59,527 nt of DNA from Corynebacterium urealyticum (GTDB lineage: Bacteria > Actinomycetota > Actinomycetes > Mycobacteriales > Mycobacteriaceae), in the NCBI GenBank assembly GCA_020741275.1, contig DYZK01000038.1:1-59527 (forward strand). The letters are read 5' to 3'. The notes beneath the pieces were generated by a model. The model was given only the letters and a program-made list of their open reading frames with translations. It was not told the origin of the DNA and searched no databases. This document shows positions 1 to 8,403 of the stretch, piece after piece; position 1 is the stretch's first letter, and every line of letters begins with the position of its first letter. Position numbers and translations under genes: made by a program.

Positions 1-40
1 CGATGAAGAGACCAAGGGCAAGGGATCCAAGAATTCCTAA
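1..40 (+). CDS. 3' end of an unidentified gene (partial)
   Basis: An open frame enters from the left edge and ends with TAA at 38-40. The last residues read DEETKGKGSKNS, a charged, Lys/Gly-rich tail. It is too short to identify. It is called only because an open frame ends cleanly here and is followed by a 49-bp gap before the next plus-strand gene. Confidence 0.35.
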   Translation, partial: DEETKGKGSKNS

Positions 41-89
41 CACTCGCCGATGGGGTAGCGGTGGCGAAGTGCTAGTAGCCTAGGGCGTC

Positions 90-755
90 ATGCTGCATGC
101 CGTTTCCTTCGCGCTCGTTGATTCGCTCAACGCGCTGCTCATCGGAGTCATCGTCGCCCTCGGCGTGATGCTGCCGCCCGCAGCGCCCTATCGGCGCATC
201 GCCACGCTCGTGGTGGGCGGGGACTGGCTCGGCGTGCTTGTTCTTTCTGTCGTGACCATGCTGGCGTTCGACGGGCTCGGCGACGCGGTCACACGCGCGC
301 TGGATTCCCCGGTCTTCGCCATCGTGCTCATCGCTATCGGTGTGCTCACCCTTGTTCTGACGCTGCGCAGCAAACCAGGCGCTGAGCAGTCCCAGCTGCT
401 CAACCGGATGGTGGGGCCACTGACTACCCCGTCCGCCGCGACCTTCGGCCTGGGCTTCCTGCTCGGCGTGATCCAATCCGCAACCTCGGCGCCCTTCTTC
501 ACCGGCCTGGCTTATCTCTCTGCCGGGGATTATTCCGCAGTCTTGCGCTACGTCGGGCTGATTTTCTACGCCAGCCTGGCGCTCAGCCTCCCTGCCTTGA
601 GCGCAGTGTTCGTCGGCCTCGTGCGGGCCTACCCGAACGGTGCGTTCGGCTCGGCGATGGCAGCCATGCGCGAGCGCAAGGCTACGATGGCCAAGGCTGC
701 CGGCTACTTGGTCGCCGCCGTCCTCATTCTTTTCGGCGCCTCGCTGTTGCTCTAA
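90..755 (+). CDS. GAP/Sap-like (LysE-type) integral membrane protein
   Basis: 221 residues, almost entirely hydrophobic, with about six membrane segments: residues ~10-32, ~40-65, ~75-92, ~115-135, ~150-175 and ~200-220. The opening MLHAVSFALVDSLNALLIG and the polar loop after helix 3 fit the actinobacterial GAP family (Sap, sulfolipid-1-addressing protein; LysE-like fold). That family is thought to export or flip small or lipid-linked molecules; no substrate can be read here. The ATG at 90 has only a weak GGG upstream. The gene converges on prfC across a GC-rich hairpin. Confidence 0.7.
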   Translation: MLHAVSFALVDSLNALLIGVIVALGVMLPPAAPYRRIATLVVGGDWLGVLVLSVVTMLAFDGLGDAVTRALDSPVFAIVLIAIGVLTLVLTLRSKPGAEQSQLLNRMVGPLTTPSAATFGLGFLLGVIQSATSAPFFTGLAYLSAGDYSAVLRYVGLIFYASLALSLPALSAVFVGLVRAYPNGAFGSAMAAMRERKATMAKAAGYLVAAVLILFGASLLL

Positions 756-774
756 ATTTTTTTTGAGGACGTCA

Positions 775-806
775 ACGGCCCCGCTGCAGGAAAGCAGCGG
801 GGCCGT
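775..806. terminator. 13-bp hairpin between convergent genes
   Basis: Perfect inverted repeat: arms 775-787 and 794-806, 6-nt loop. It lies between the stop of the GAP-type gene (755) and the end of prfC (863). There is no clear U-run on either side; a T8 run lies just upstream at 757-764. A shared terminator is likely from position but not certain. Confidence 0.6.
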
Positions 807-862
807 CGTGGTTTCGGCTGGGCGGCAGTCTTGCTGTCGCGCCCATGCCGACCAGGGCGAGG

Positions 863-2509
863 CTAGTCTGCGACGAGCGTCTCCAGGGACAGGTCCGGGA
901 ACTCCTTCTCGATGAAGGCCAGCTTCCACTTATCGCCGAACAAGGCGATGAGCTCGCCGTCGCCGCGGGTGAAGATCTCCACGCCGCGCTGGCGTCCCAA
1001 CTGCGGGGCGGAGGCCTCGTCCGTGCGGCGGGCCACCGAATAGGGCACCGGCTCGGTGACGGTCTCCACGTTGTACTCCGCGGCCATGCGCCCCTGCATC
1101 ACCTCGAACTGCATCGGGCCCACCGCGGCCATCACCGGGGCAGCGTCGCCGCGCAGGTCGTTGCGCAGGATCTGAACAACGCCCTCGGACTCCAGCTGCT
1201 CCAAGGCCTTGCGGAACTGCTTGTATTTGCCCAGGGACTTCGCGCGCAGCGTCTGGAAGTGCTCCGGGGCGAACTGTGGCATCGGTGGGAACTGCACCTT
1301 CTTGCCGGTGTAGATCGTGTCGCCCGGCGCCAGTGCGCCCGCGTTGACCAGGCCGATGATGTCGCCCGGATAGGCGTTTTCTACCGTCTCACGGGTCCGG
1401 CCAAACATGGTCAGCGCGTGCTTGGAGGAGAAGCTGCGGCCCGACTGGGCGTGGGTGACCTGCATGCCGCGCTCAAACTCGCCGGAAATGATCCGCATGA
1501 ACGCCAGGCGGTCGCGGTGGTGGGCGTCCATGCCAGCCTGCACCTTGAACACCACGCCGGAGAAGTCATCCCCGGTTTCGCGGAACTCCTGCACCGCGGC
1601 GGAGGCGCCGGACTGAGCGGCCAGCGCTTTCTCGTCAGATGCCCGGCCGGCGGGGGAGGGGGCGAGCGCACACAGGGTGTCCAAGATCTGGTGCACACCG
1701 AAGTTCAGCATCGCGGAAGCGAAGATCACCGGGGAGGTCACGCACTGCAGGAAGAGTTCCTGATCGTGCAGCGCCCCGTCGGCGGCCAGCAGCTCGGCCT
1801 CCTCGACGGCGGTATCCCACGCGTCCCCCTCGCGCTCGGCGGCTTCATCCGGGGTGTAGTGCTCCTCCGGGGCGATCGTGGAACCACCGGCGGTGCGGGT
1901 GAAGTGGATGTACTCCTCCGCGTTGCCGTCGCCGTCGATACGGGCCAGCCCCCGGAAGTCCCCGGCCTCGCCGACTGGCCAGAACAGTGGGGTGGGCTGC
2001 AGGTCGATCTCGCTGACAATCTCCTCCACCAGGTCCAGCGCATCCCGGCCCACCCGGTCCCACTTGTTAATCACCGTGACGATGGGCAGCCCACGGGCCT
2101 TGCACACCCGGAACAGCTTCAGAGTCTGCGGCTCCAAGCCCTTGCCGCCGTCCACGAGCATCACCGCGGCGTCCACGGCGGAGAGCACGCGGTAGGTATC
2201 CTCCGAGAAGTCCGCGTGGCCCGGAGTGTCCACCAGGTTGATGACGTAGGGCTCGCCCTCGTGCCCCTCCGGTGCGTAGTCGAACTGCAGTGCCGAGGAG
2301 CCGATCGAGATACCGCGGTCCTTCTCCATCTCCATCCAGTCGGAAACGGTGGACTTGCGTCCGGCCTTGCCGTGCACCGCGCCGGCCTCCTGGATGACGT
2401 GGGCGTGCAGCGCCAGTGCCTCGGTGAGGGTGGACTTACCGGCGTCCGGGTGGGCGATGACGGCGAAGGTACGGCGTCGGGTTGCTTCAGCAGCAGCGTG
2501 GGCGTTCAT
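863..2509 (-). CDS. prfC: Peptide chain release factor 3 (RF3)
   Basis: 548-residue translational GTPase that recycles RF1/RF2 from the ribosome after peptide release. GTPase motifs are all present: G1 AHPDAGKST (~20), the switch region RKSTVSDWMEMEKDRGIS (~51), G3 DTPGH (~93) and G4 NKWD (~147), followed by the EF-Tu-like domain II and the RF3 C-terminal domain. Length matches bacterial RF3 (about 530). The start ATG gives MNAHAAAEATRRRTF just before the G domain. It is divergent from the membrane-protein gene at 2601, with about 90 bp of promoter space between them. Confidence 0.97.
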   Translation of the reverse strand: MNAHAAAEATRRRTFAVIAHPDAGKSTLTEALALHAHVIQEAGAVHGKAGRKSTVSDWMEMEKDRGISIGSSALQFDYAPEGHEGEPYVINLVDTPGHADFSEDTYRVLSAVDAAVMLVDGGKGLEPQTLKLFRVCKARGLPIVTVINKWDRVGRDALDLVEEIVSEIDLQPTPLFWPVGEAGDFRGLARIDGDGNAEEYIHFTRTAGGSTIAPEEHYTPDEAAEREGDAWDTAVEEAELLAADGALHDQELFLQCVTSPVIFASAMLNFGVHQILDTLCALAPSPAGRASDEKALAAQSGASAAVQEFRETGDDFSGVVFKVQAGMDAHHRDRLAFMRIISGEFERGMQVTHAQSGRSFSSKHALTMFGRTRETVENAYPGDIIGLVNAGALAPGDTIYTGKKVQFPPMPQFAPEHFQTLRAKSLGKYKQFRKALEQLESEGVVQILRNDLRGDAAPVMAAVGPMQFEVMQGRMAAEYNVETVTEPVPYSVARRTDEASAPQLGRQRGVEIFTRGDGELIALFGDKWKLAFIEKEFPDLSLETLVAD

Positions 2510-2600
2510 GAGTACCCAGGGTAGCGCCCCACAGGCCCCCAGCCCGAATCTCTCCAGCCGCTGGGCAGGGGGCGGGGCCCGTCGGCTAAACTTTCACACC

Positions 2601-3575
2601 ATGTCCAGCACTGACCCCCAGTACGTCGCGATCGATACGGTCGTGCCCGCAGTACTTGGGATCGTGCTGATGATCCTGATCTGGGCGACCCTGCGCTCCA
2701 TGCTGGTGCTCTCCTCAGAGGACAGGATGTTGGGCGTGCGCATCCCCCGGGTCAAGCGCCTCAACCCCGTTGTCTTGGCCGCGAAGTCCGACTTCAAGAA
2801 GACCAACACGCGAGTGCTGCTGCTGTTCTCCATCGCGGTGCTGATCGCGCTGGGGCAGGGGGCACACCGCCTGGTGCTGTGGGGCTGTGTGGTGCTGCCC
2901 GTGATCCAGATCTGCGCAGGATTATGGTTCTGGGCGAGGGGACGCCGGGCTATCCGGCAGGAGCGCAGGCTTTCGCGGTGGTGGGAGATCGGCGATGAGA
3001 ATGCGGATTTCGCGGACGCGGAATCGGCCTCCGAGTCCGCCCGCAAGCAGTACGCCCACTATCAGCAGCAGCCCGGCACCGTGCCCCGCTCCTTTGACCA
3101 ACTGGTGTACCCGAAGACCGCGGGCTGGTTGTTTATCCTTGCCTACGGTGTGGTTGTCGCCGCCGGGGTGGTCCTGTGGTGGAACATCGATGTGCACAGT
3201 GGCTGGGAACTGTGGCAGGTCTACCGCACCCCGCTTGTCGCGGCGCTGCTCGCGCTGGTGGCCTTCATCGCCTCCTACTGGCTGAGCTTTTATAACCCCT
3301 CGGCTCGCGGTCAGCAACGTGGCTCGGAGCTCATTGCGTGCATGGCGAGGCTGCAGCGAGGGATCGCGTTGCTGGCGCTGATCGGCCTCATCGTGGTGAA
3401 CGTGGGCGTAATCACACCGGCTGTCCCTGAACTCGCGGAGTACACAGACATGGTGGGCGCCCTGCGGGTCGCAGGCTGGGTATGCGCCGCCATCGTGCTT
3501 GCCGTGGATATCCTCTGGCCTGCGTTAACGCTGTGGAGGCTGCGCAAGAACGCAGCGGCGAAGCAGTACTCCTAA
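2601..3575 (+). CDS. Multi-pass membrane protein of unknown function
   Basis: 324 residues starting MSSTDPQYVAIDTVVPAV; the ATG at 2601 sits just before the first membrane helix, and an upstream in-frame ATG would run into the prfC promoter region. About seven hydrophobic helices: ~15-37, ~72-90, ~95-113, ~172-195, ~208-228, ~250-272 and ~285-308. A 60-residue cytosolic-looking polar loop (~115-170), rich in Arg and Glu, follows helix 3. I recognise no family motif. It could be a permease-like or regulatory membrane protein. It stands alone, upstream of gapB. Confidence 0.75.
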   Translation: MSSTDPQYVAIDTVVPAVLGIVLMILIWATLRSMLVLSSEDRMLGVRIPRVKRLNPVVLAAKSDFKKTNTRVLLLFSIAVLIALGQGAHRLVLWGCVVLPVIQICAGLWFWARGRRAIRQERRLSRWWEIGDENADFADAESASESARKQYAHYQQQPGTVPRSFDQLVYPKTAGWLFILAYGVVVAAGVVLWWNIDVHSGWELWQVYRTPLVAALLALVAFIASYWLSFYNPSARGQQRGSELIACMARLQRGIALLALIGLIVVNVGVITPAVPELAEYTDMVGALRVAGWVCAAIVLAVDILWPALTLWRLRKNAAAKQYS

Positions 3576-3726
3576 CGCGCGGGGAGAGACACGTCGCCGA
3601 GCCGGGCTTGGGGGAGGCGGAGAGAGAAAAAAGGGGGCAACACTAGGGGTGGAATCCCACTTTCAACCCCAAGACAATTAGGGTTTAGGGTGGTTAATCT
3701 TTACCCCTTTAATTTTTGGAGGTCTC

Positions 3727-5214
3727 ATGTCCGCTTCTGCGTCCATCGACAAGCAGCAAGCTGATTGGAACGAGCGCGTCGCCCTGGCGGAAAAGATGAT
3801 CCCGCTGCTCGGGCAGCTCCGCCGCGAAAAGAACGTCGTGACGTCCATCTTCGGTCGCCAGCTCATCAACGTTGCTGAGACCGACATTCTGAAGCAGCAC
3901 CGCTTCGCACGTCGCATCATCAACAACGACCTGCCGATCGCGCACACCATGCCGATCCTCGAGCGCATCGCAGAGCTCGACCTGAACACCGTCGCCGCGG
4001 ACCTTGGCGCCCTGGCCACCGCATTCGAGGACAAGGGTGGCGATTTCGGAGACACTGCCGCCATCGATGAGTTCCTCAAGGAGCAGTTCGCCGACGTCAT
4101 CGGCACCCGCGGTGACACCCCGACCACCGACGTCGTCCTCTACGGCTTCGGCCGCATCGGCCGCCTCCTGGCCCGCATTCTGCTCGCCCAGAGCTCCGAG
4201 AAGGCCGGCCCGCGCCTGCGTGCCATCGTCGTCCGTAAGAACTCCGAGGACGACCTGCAGAAGCGTGCCTCCCTGCTGCGCCGCGACTCCGTCCATGGCA
4301 GCTTCGACGGCACCATTTGGGTCGACGAGGAGAACAACGTCATCTGGGCCAACGGCACCCCGATCCAGGTCATCTACGCCAACAAGCCGGCCGAGATCGA
4401 CTACACCGAGTACGGCATCGACAACGCCATCGTCGTCGACAACACCGGTGTGTGGCGCGACCGTGAGGGCCTGGGCCAGCACCTGCAGGCCAAGGGTGTT
4501 GCACGCGCGCTGCTCACCGCACCGGGCAAGGGCGACATCAAGAACCTCGTCTTCGGCATCAACCACACCGACGTCGACATGGACGCCGAGGAGGACCGCA
4601 TCCTCTCCGCAGCGTCCTGCACCACCAACGGCATCACCCCGGTGCTGAAGGTCGTCAACGACAAGTGGGGCGTGGACCACGGCCACGTCGAGACCGTCCA
4701 CGCCTTCACCAATGACCAGAACCTCATCGACAACTTCCACAAGGGCGAGCGCCGCGGTCGTGCCGCAACCCTGAACATGGTGCTCACCGAGACCGGCGCT
4801 GCCAAGGCTGTCTCCAAGGCCCTGCCGGAGTTCGAGGGCAAGCTGACCGGTAACGCCATCCGCGTCCCGACCCCGGACGTCTCCATGGCCGTGCTGAACC
4901 TCAGCATGTCCCGCGAGGTCACCAAGGACGAGGTCAACAACTACCTGCGCGACGTCTCGCTCGTCTCCGAGCTGCGTCCGCAGGTGGACTACATCGACTC
5001 CCCGGAGGTCGTCTCCACCGACTTCGTGGGTTCTACCCACGCTGGTGTCGTCGATGGCCGCGCGACGATCGCTGCCGGCAAGAACCTCGTGCTCTATGTC
5101 TGGTACGACAACGAGTTCGGTTACTCCTGCCAGGTGGTCCGCATCATCGAGCAGCTGGCCGGCGCGCAGCACGCCGTCGTGCCTGCCCGGACCGCGCTCG
5201 ACAAGCTGGACTAG
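3727..5214 (+). CDS. gapB: Glyceraldehyde-3-phosphate dehydrogenase, GapB type
   Basis: 495 residues. It interconverts glyceraldehyde-3-phosphate and 1,3-bisphosphoglycerate; the GapB paralogue of corynebacteria is associated with gluconeogenesis and NADP use. Residues 1-125 are the extra N-terminal region typical of this paralogue (classical Gap is about 335). The Rossmann motif YGFGRIGRL is at ~138 and the catalytic Cys is in SAASCTTNGITP at ~298. A strong RBS (TTGGAGG) lies 5-6 nt before the ATG. Codon use is highly biased to C-ending codons, as for a highly expressed gene. It is followed by a perfect terminator. Confidence 0.96.
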   Translation: MSASASIDKQQADWNERVALAEKMIPLLGQLRREKNVVTSIFGRQLINVAETDILKQHRFARRIINNDLPIAHTMPILERIAELDLNTVAADLGALATAFEDKGGDFGDTAAIDEFLKEQFADVIGTRGDTPTTDVVLYGFGRIGRLLARILLAQSSEKAGPRLRAIVVRKNSEDDLQKRASLLRRDSVHGSFDGTIWVDEENNVIWANGTPIQVIYANKPAEIDYTEYGIDNAIVVDNTGVWRDREGLGQHLQAKGVARALLTAPGKGDIKNLVFGINHTDVDMDAEEDRILSAASCTTNGITPVLKVVNDKWGVDHGHVETVHAFTNDQNLIDNFHKGERRGRAATLNMVLTETGAAKAVSKALPEFEGKLTGNAIRVPTPDVSMAVLNLSMSREVTKDEVNNYLRDVSLVSELRPQVDYIDSPEVVSTDFVGSTHAGVVDGRATIAAGKNLVLYVWYDNEFGYSCQVVRIIEQLAGAQHAVVPARTALDKLD

Positions 5215-5233
5215 TTTTACGTGTAAGGGTCGG

Positions 5234-5267
5234 AAGCCCGCCACCAATGCTGGTGGCGGGCTTTCTT
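5234..5267 (+). terminator. Rho-independent terminator of gapB
   Basis: Perfect 13-bp stem (arms 5234-5246 and 5251-5263, ATGC loop) followed by TTTCTT. Confidence 0.92.
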
Positions 5268-5320
5268 ATGTTCTGAAGCTTCCGGGGGTGGGGACCGTGC
5301 GCAGGGCCGCCGGCTAGCCG

Positions 5321-5953
5321 TTAGGCCGTCTTCTTAGGGCGCACCTTGAATCCCATGATGATCGCTTGGATACCGTAGGCAACGCCAAAAATACCCATGA
5401 CCCACACCATGGAGATCATCGTGGATGTTGGGTTGGCCACCAGGAGGATGGCCAACAGGACGCCGAAGGCTATATTGATGATGCCCAGCCATAGCCCGCC
5501 CGAGATGAAGTTCCTATTGCGGATCAGTCCGATGCCCGAAATGATAACGGAGATCGCAACGAACCACAGCACTAGCAGGCTTCCGGCCCAGGCGAAGGAC
5601 AGGGGGAAGACGAAGATCGCAACACCGGCGATGACACCGGCGATGCCGCCCACGAAAGGCCAGCCCCACTTGGAGTCTTCGACCTTGCGCTCCTGCCAGG
5701 CCAGCGTCGCGGTGCCGATCCCCTCTGCGATGAGCCAGATGGCGATGAACACGGAAGCGAGTGTAGCCAGCGAGGCTCCCGCGATAGCCGGGGCTAGGAG
5801 CAGGAAAATGCCAAGCAGGACGCCGAGCACCCCGCGGAGGATGAGGATGGTCATAGCCCGTTTGCGTAGCTGATTAAACGCCTCGGTCAAGCCACCGAGG
5901 TTCGGCCCCACGCTGGGGTCGAAGCTGTGGCCCCCTATTGGGTTGTTGTGCAT
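5321..5953 (-). CDS. DUF308 (HdeD-like) membrane protein
   Basis: About 210 residues with six predicted membrane helices in three hairpins, from ~35 to ~200, ending in a short basic tail (KVRPKKTA). The repeated pattern of two helices with small-residue motifs (GIFLLLAPAIAGASL, VPLSFAWAG-like) matches DUF308/HdeD proteins, which in enterobacteria are acid-resistance membrane proteins; the role in actinobacteria is unknown. I chose the ATG at 5953 (MHNNPIGG) because AGGAG lies 7 nt upstream; a start 15 codons earlier has no RBS. Confidence 0.8.
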   Translation of the reverse strand: MHNNPIGGHSFDPSVGPNLGGLTEAFNQLRKRAMTILILRGVLGVLLGIFLLLAPAIAGASLATLASVFIAIWLIAEGIGTATLAWQERKVEDSKWGWPFVGGIAGVIAGVAIFVFPLSFAWAGSLLVLWFVAISVIISGIGLIRNRNFISGGLWLGIINIAFGVLLAILLVANPTSTMISMVWVMGIFGVAYGIQAIIMGFKVRPKKTA

Positions 5954-6093
5954 GAGTGAGCTCCTAGTCGCTGTCAATGGTTTAACGCTAATATCCACTG
6001 TAGCGCTGGGTAGAGCAGACTTCTGAGGTGCGATGTCCGCGGTTCCCGAGACCGTGGGAGATGGGGCGCACCGCGCGGTCCCATGATCGAGCT

Positions 6094-6129
6094 AAAGGAC
6101 CCGCGACCGAAACTGGTCGCGGGCCCTTT
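6094..6129 (-). terminator. Terminator of the rplY-pth unit
   Basis: Long stem of about 14 bp with one mismatch around a 6-nt loop, immediately after the pth stop; on the minus strand it ends in CCTTTAG. It could also act on plus-strand transcripts (CCCTTTC on the other side). Confidence 0.8.
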
Positions 6130-6140
6130 CACGTTCCCTG

Positions 6141-6788
6141 TTAGCGGCTGCGCCCGTGGATCTCGTTCTGGGCGATGGCCACCCCGCGGCTCACAATCAG
6201 CCGCACCGCGTCTGCCGCATCCCCCAGGGATAGTGGCAGCCACTCGAGCTCCTGCTTGCTGAAGGGCTTGAGCACGAAGCTCGCCGGGTCCATGCGCCCC
6301 GGCGGGCGACCGATGCCCATCCGGATGCGCACGTAGTCCCGGGTGCCCAGCGCCTGGGTGGTGGACTTCAGGCCGTTGTGGCCGTTCTCCCCGCCACCGA
6401 TCTTGATGCGCACTGCCGCCGGGTCGAGGTCCAACTCGTCGTGGATCACGATAACGTGCTCGGCCGGGACCTTGAAGAACTTCGCCAGCGCCCCGATCGC
6501 CCCGCCCGAGAGGTTCATGTAGCTGCGGGCTCGTGCGATGATTACGGACTGCCCGTCGATCTTCGTCTGGCAGGTCAGCGAGTTGGTGCGCTTGTGGGCG
6601 CTCAGGGTGCCCGGCATGGGTGTGAGGTCGTCCAACAGCTCATCGACGGCCAGGTAGCCGATGTTGTGCCTGGTGGTCTCGTACTGGGCGCCCGGGTTAC
6701 CGAGCCCAACGACGAGCCACGGGGCATCCGCGCTGTCAGCAGCCTTCGGGGACTTCTTGGGGGAGGAGTTCTTCAGTTTTCCACACAC
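6141..6788 (-). CDS. pth: Peptidyl-tRNA hydrolase
   Basis: 215 residues. It hydrolyses peptidyl-tRNA that drops off ribosomes. Motifs: LVVGLGNPGAQYETTRHNIG (~25-45) carrying the substrate-binding Asn and the catalytic His, YMNLSGGA (~92), VIHDELDLDP (~112) with the catalytic Asp, and GGGENGHNGLKS (~127). The first ~24 residues (Lys/Ser-rich) are an extension beyond the usual 190 residues. The GTG at 6788 has AGGA about 10 nt upstream. It follows rplY in the same direction, a conserved actinobacterial pair. Confidence 0.95.
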   Translation of the reverse strand: MCGKLKNSSPKKSPKAADSADAPWLVVGLGNPGAQYETTRHNIGYLAVDELLDDLTPMPGTLSAHKRTNSLTCQTKIDGQSVIIARARSYMNLSGGAIGALAKFFKVPAEHVIVIHDELDLDPAAVRIKIGGGENGHNGLKSTTQALGTRDYVRIRMGIGRPPGRMDPASFVLKPFSKQELEWLPLSLGDAADAVRLIVSRGVAIAQNEIHGRSR

Positions 6789-6811
6789 AGTTGGAATCCT
6801 TCCATAGAAAG

Positions 6812-6867
6812 ACCCGCCGCGCTGAGGCGCAAGGTATGGCTCATACCTCGTGCCCGGCGCAGCGGGT
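6812..6867 (-). other. Structured spacer between rplY and pth
   Basis: An outer inverted repeat (ACCCGC at 6812-6817 with GCGGGT at 6862-6867), a GC-rich middle stem and a perfect inner hairpin (GGTATG 6833-6838, CATACC 6842-6847) fold the rplY-pth spacer into one long irregular helix. It may be a partial terminator, a processing site or a stabiliser. The minus-strand side ends only in CTTTC, so termination would be weak. Confidence 0.5.
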
Positions 6868-6926
6868 GTAAGTTGCGACCCCGGCCGTGAGCTCGCGCTC
6901 AGCCGCCGGTGTGCAAGGGGAGGGGA

Positions 6927-7565
6927 TTAGTCCTCGGACTCTGCCGGAGCCTCAGCCTCTTCGCCCTCAGCGGCGGCCTCGCCCTCCTCAGCAGTCTCGT
7001 CGTCCTCAGGCAGCTCTTCCTCCTCCGGCTCGACGATGTTGATGACGAGCTCTTCGGCGTCGGAGACCAGGACAGCGTTGGACGGCATCTTGACGTCCTT
7101 CGCCAGGATCTGCTCGCCGATCTCCAGGCCGTTGATGTCCAGGACGATCTCTTCCGGAATGTCGAGGACGTCCACCTCGAGCAGCAGGACGTCGACGTCC
7201 TGAACGACCATCGCACCCGGTGCCGGGAGGCCCTCGTGGATGACCGGAACCTCGACCTCGACGCGCTCGCCGCGCTTGACGTTCAGCAGGTCAGCGTGGT
7301 CGATGTCCAGGGTCAGGACGTTCTGGTCGATGGCCTTGACCATCACCAGGTTGTCCTCGCCGTCGATGTTCAGCTCGAACACGGCGTTAACACCCTCGTT
7401 ACGGACCAGTGCGTGCAGGTCCAGGGTGTCGACGTGGACGTGAACCGGGTCCAGCTCGTTGCCGTAGACAACCAGTGGGATCCGGCCGTCGCGACGCAGG
7501 CGACGGGATGCGCCCTTACCGAACTCGGTGCGCAGAACGCCTTCGATACGAGTCAATTCAGCCAT
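6927..7565 (-). CDS. rplY: 50S ribosomal protein bL25 (Ctc family)
   Basis: 212 residues. It binds 5S rRNA; the long CTC form has the L25 domain (residues 1-95, EGVLRTEFGKGASRRLRRDGRIPLVVYG) followed by the TL5-type C-terminal domain (~96-175). The tail (~178-212) is almost pure Glu/Asp/Ala, as in other actinobacterial Ctc proteins. An AAGGAG RBS lies 6 nt before the ATG at 7565. Upstream is a leader with its own terminator (7645-7668). Confidence 0.96.
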   Translation of the reverse strand: MAELTRIEGVLRTEFGKGASRRLRRDGRIPLVVYGNELDPVHVHVDTLDLHALVRNEGVNAVFELNIDGEDNLVMVKAIDQNVLTLDIDHADLLNVKRGERVEVEVPVIHEGLPAPGAMVVQDVDVLLLEVDVLDIPEEIVLDINGLEIGEQILAKDVKMPSNAVLVSDAEELVINIVEPEEEELPEDDETAEEGEAAAEGEEAEAPAESED

Positions 7566-7644
7566 GAGTGCTCCTTAGAGAGTTGAAATGCTGTGAAAAT
7601 ATTGCGGTTGCCGTTGCTTTTGCCGCTACTGGGGGCCAGAAACG

Positions 7645-7779
7645 AAAAAAGCCGCGGTTTCTCGCGGCGGGTGTCCACCCCGCCCACGTGAAGCCCCTGA
7701 GAAAGGAAGCCGCATGGCCGGGTAGTTCATCGCGCCGATAACGGCCAGCTTCTTTAAGAGCCAGCCCTCGCCGAGATCA
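7645..7779 (-). ncRNA. Candidate leader RNA/attenuator or small RNA upstream of rplY
   Basis: Within the roughly 360-bp gene-free stretch 7566-7924 the minus strand has a promoter-like pair (-35 TTGCCC at 7815-7810, 18-bp spacer, -10 TAAGAT at 7791-7786). About 110 nt on comes a perfect intrinsic terminator (stem 7651-7656/7663-7668, 6-nt loop, U6 at 7645-7650). Between them RNA pairing is strong: GAAGC..TGGCCG with CGGCCA..GCTTC around a ~22-nt loop. The terminator lies 80 nt before the rplY start, so this is either a short independent RNA or an attenuated 5' leader. A 34-codon frame with no good RBS (MNYPAMRLPFSG...) overlaps the terminator. No known riboswitch was recognised. I see nothing in 7792-7924 beyond the promoter and a perfect palindrome GCCCACGTGGGC. 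Confidence 0.5.
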
Positions 7780-7924
7780 CCCGATATCTTACAAGGCGGC
7801 AGCCCACGTGGGCAAACCCCATTTTCGGACGCAGCGTTGCAGTGTGGCGCCTGGTGCGGGTGAGACAGCAGTGTGACGTGGGGGTAGGGCGGGGGATAGG
7901 CGGCTGGGAAGTCTTAGGCGCGAA

Positions 7925-8236
7925 TTAGACGAACTCGATGCTGAAGGACGTGTACTGCCCGCGGGCCTTCTCAGCACAGGAGCCGTCCCTGTTTTTGTCC
8001 CCCGCGGAGCTGCCGAGCATGCAGCGATAGCCGGTGCTCACCTCGCCGGGGCCGTGGTTGCTGTACCCGCCATCCGCGTATTCCTGCAGGGCGGCGCGCA
8101 TGGCCTTACAGTCACCGTCGCCACGAGTCAGCCGAGCAGCCGGTTTCTTGCCGTTCTTGGCCTTCACCGGTGCGCACGTCCCGCCGAGTGGTATCTCGCT
8201 GTCATCGACGTAGATCTCTTTACCGCGAACATGCAC
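7925..8236 (-). CDS. Small four-cysteine protein or gene remnant
   Basis: 103 residues from a GTG at 8236. Four Cys (TCAP, GDCK, YRCM, GSCA) and an aromatic C-terminus (YTSFSIEF) resemble the disulfide-bonded C-terminal halves of secreted actinobacterial proteins, but no signal peptide is present. A different frame just upstream (about 8240-8325) reads EDGNAEPSGRGITAVPAS, which would make a plausible N-terminal continuation if joined by a frameshift near 8236; that frame begins after a stop and lacks a start. So it may be a 5'-truncated or frameshifted pseudogene. A terminator for prs separates it from the upstream gene. Confidence 0.45.
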   Translation of the reverse strand: MHVRGKEIYVDDSEIPLGGTCAPVKAKNGKKPAARLTRGDGDCKAMRAALQEYADGGYSNHGPGEVSTGYRCMLGSSAGDKNRDGSCAEKARGQYTSFSIEFV

Positions 8237-8332
8237 ACGCCGATGCCCCCACTGGAGAATGTGGAGGCCGGAACGGCCGTGATACCGCGTCCGCTCGGCT
8301 CCGCGTTGCCGTCTTCGTGGGCGCCTTACAGC

Positions 8333-8373
8333 AAAAACCCCCGGCCCCGCCCACAGCGGGCGGAAACGGGGGG
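8333..8373 (-). terminator. Terminator of prs
   Basis: GC-rich hairpin (CCCCC at 8338-8342 pairs with GGGGG near 8368-8373; inner stem CCGCCC/GGGCGG around ACAGC) followed on the minus strand by U5 (8333-8337). It lies 30 nt after the prs stop. Confidence 0.85.
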
Positions 8374-8403
8374 TGTGGCGCGCAGTCAGGCGCAGGCGGG
8401 GGG

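Noticed and set aside
845..2524. 559-codon plus-strand frame opposite prfC
   Set aside because: Antisense shadow of a highly biased GC-rich gene; the translation has no domain and the minus-strand frame is clearly RF3.
3709..5247. 512-codon minus-strand frame opposite gapB
   Set aside because: Shadow of gapB caused by strong third-position C bias; Val/Asp/Gly-rich without motifs.
7801..7813. Perfect palindrome GCCCACGTGGGC as a regulator site
   Set aside because: Overlaps the -35 of the leader promoter and could be an operator, but nothing links it to a known regulator and GC-rich 12-mers of this kind arise easily.
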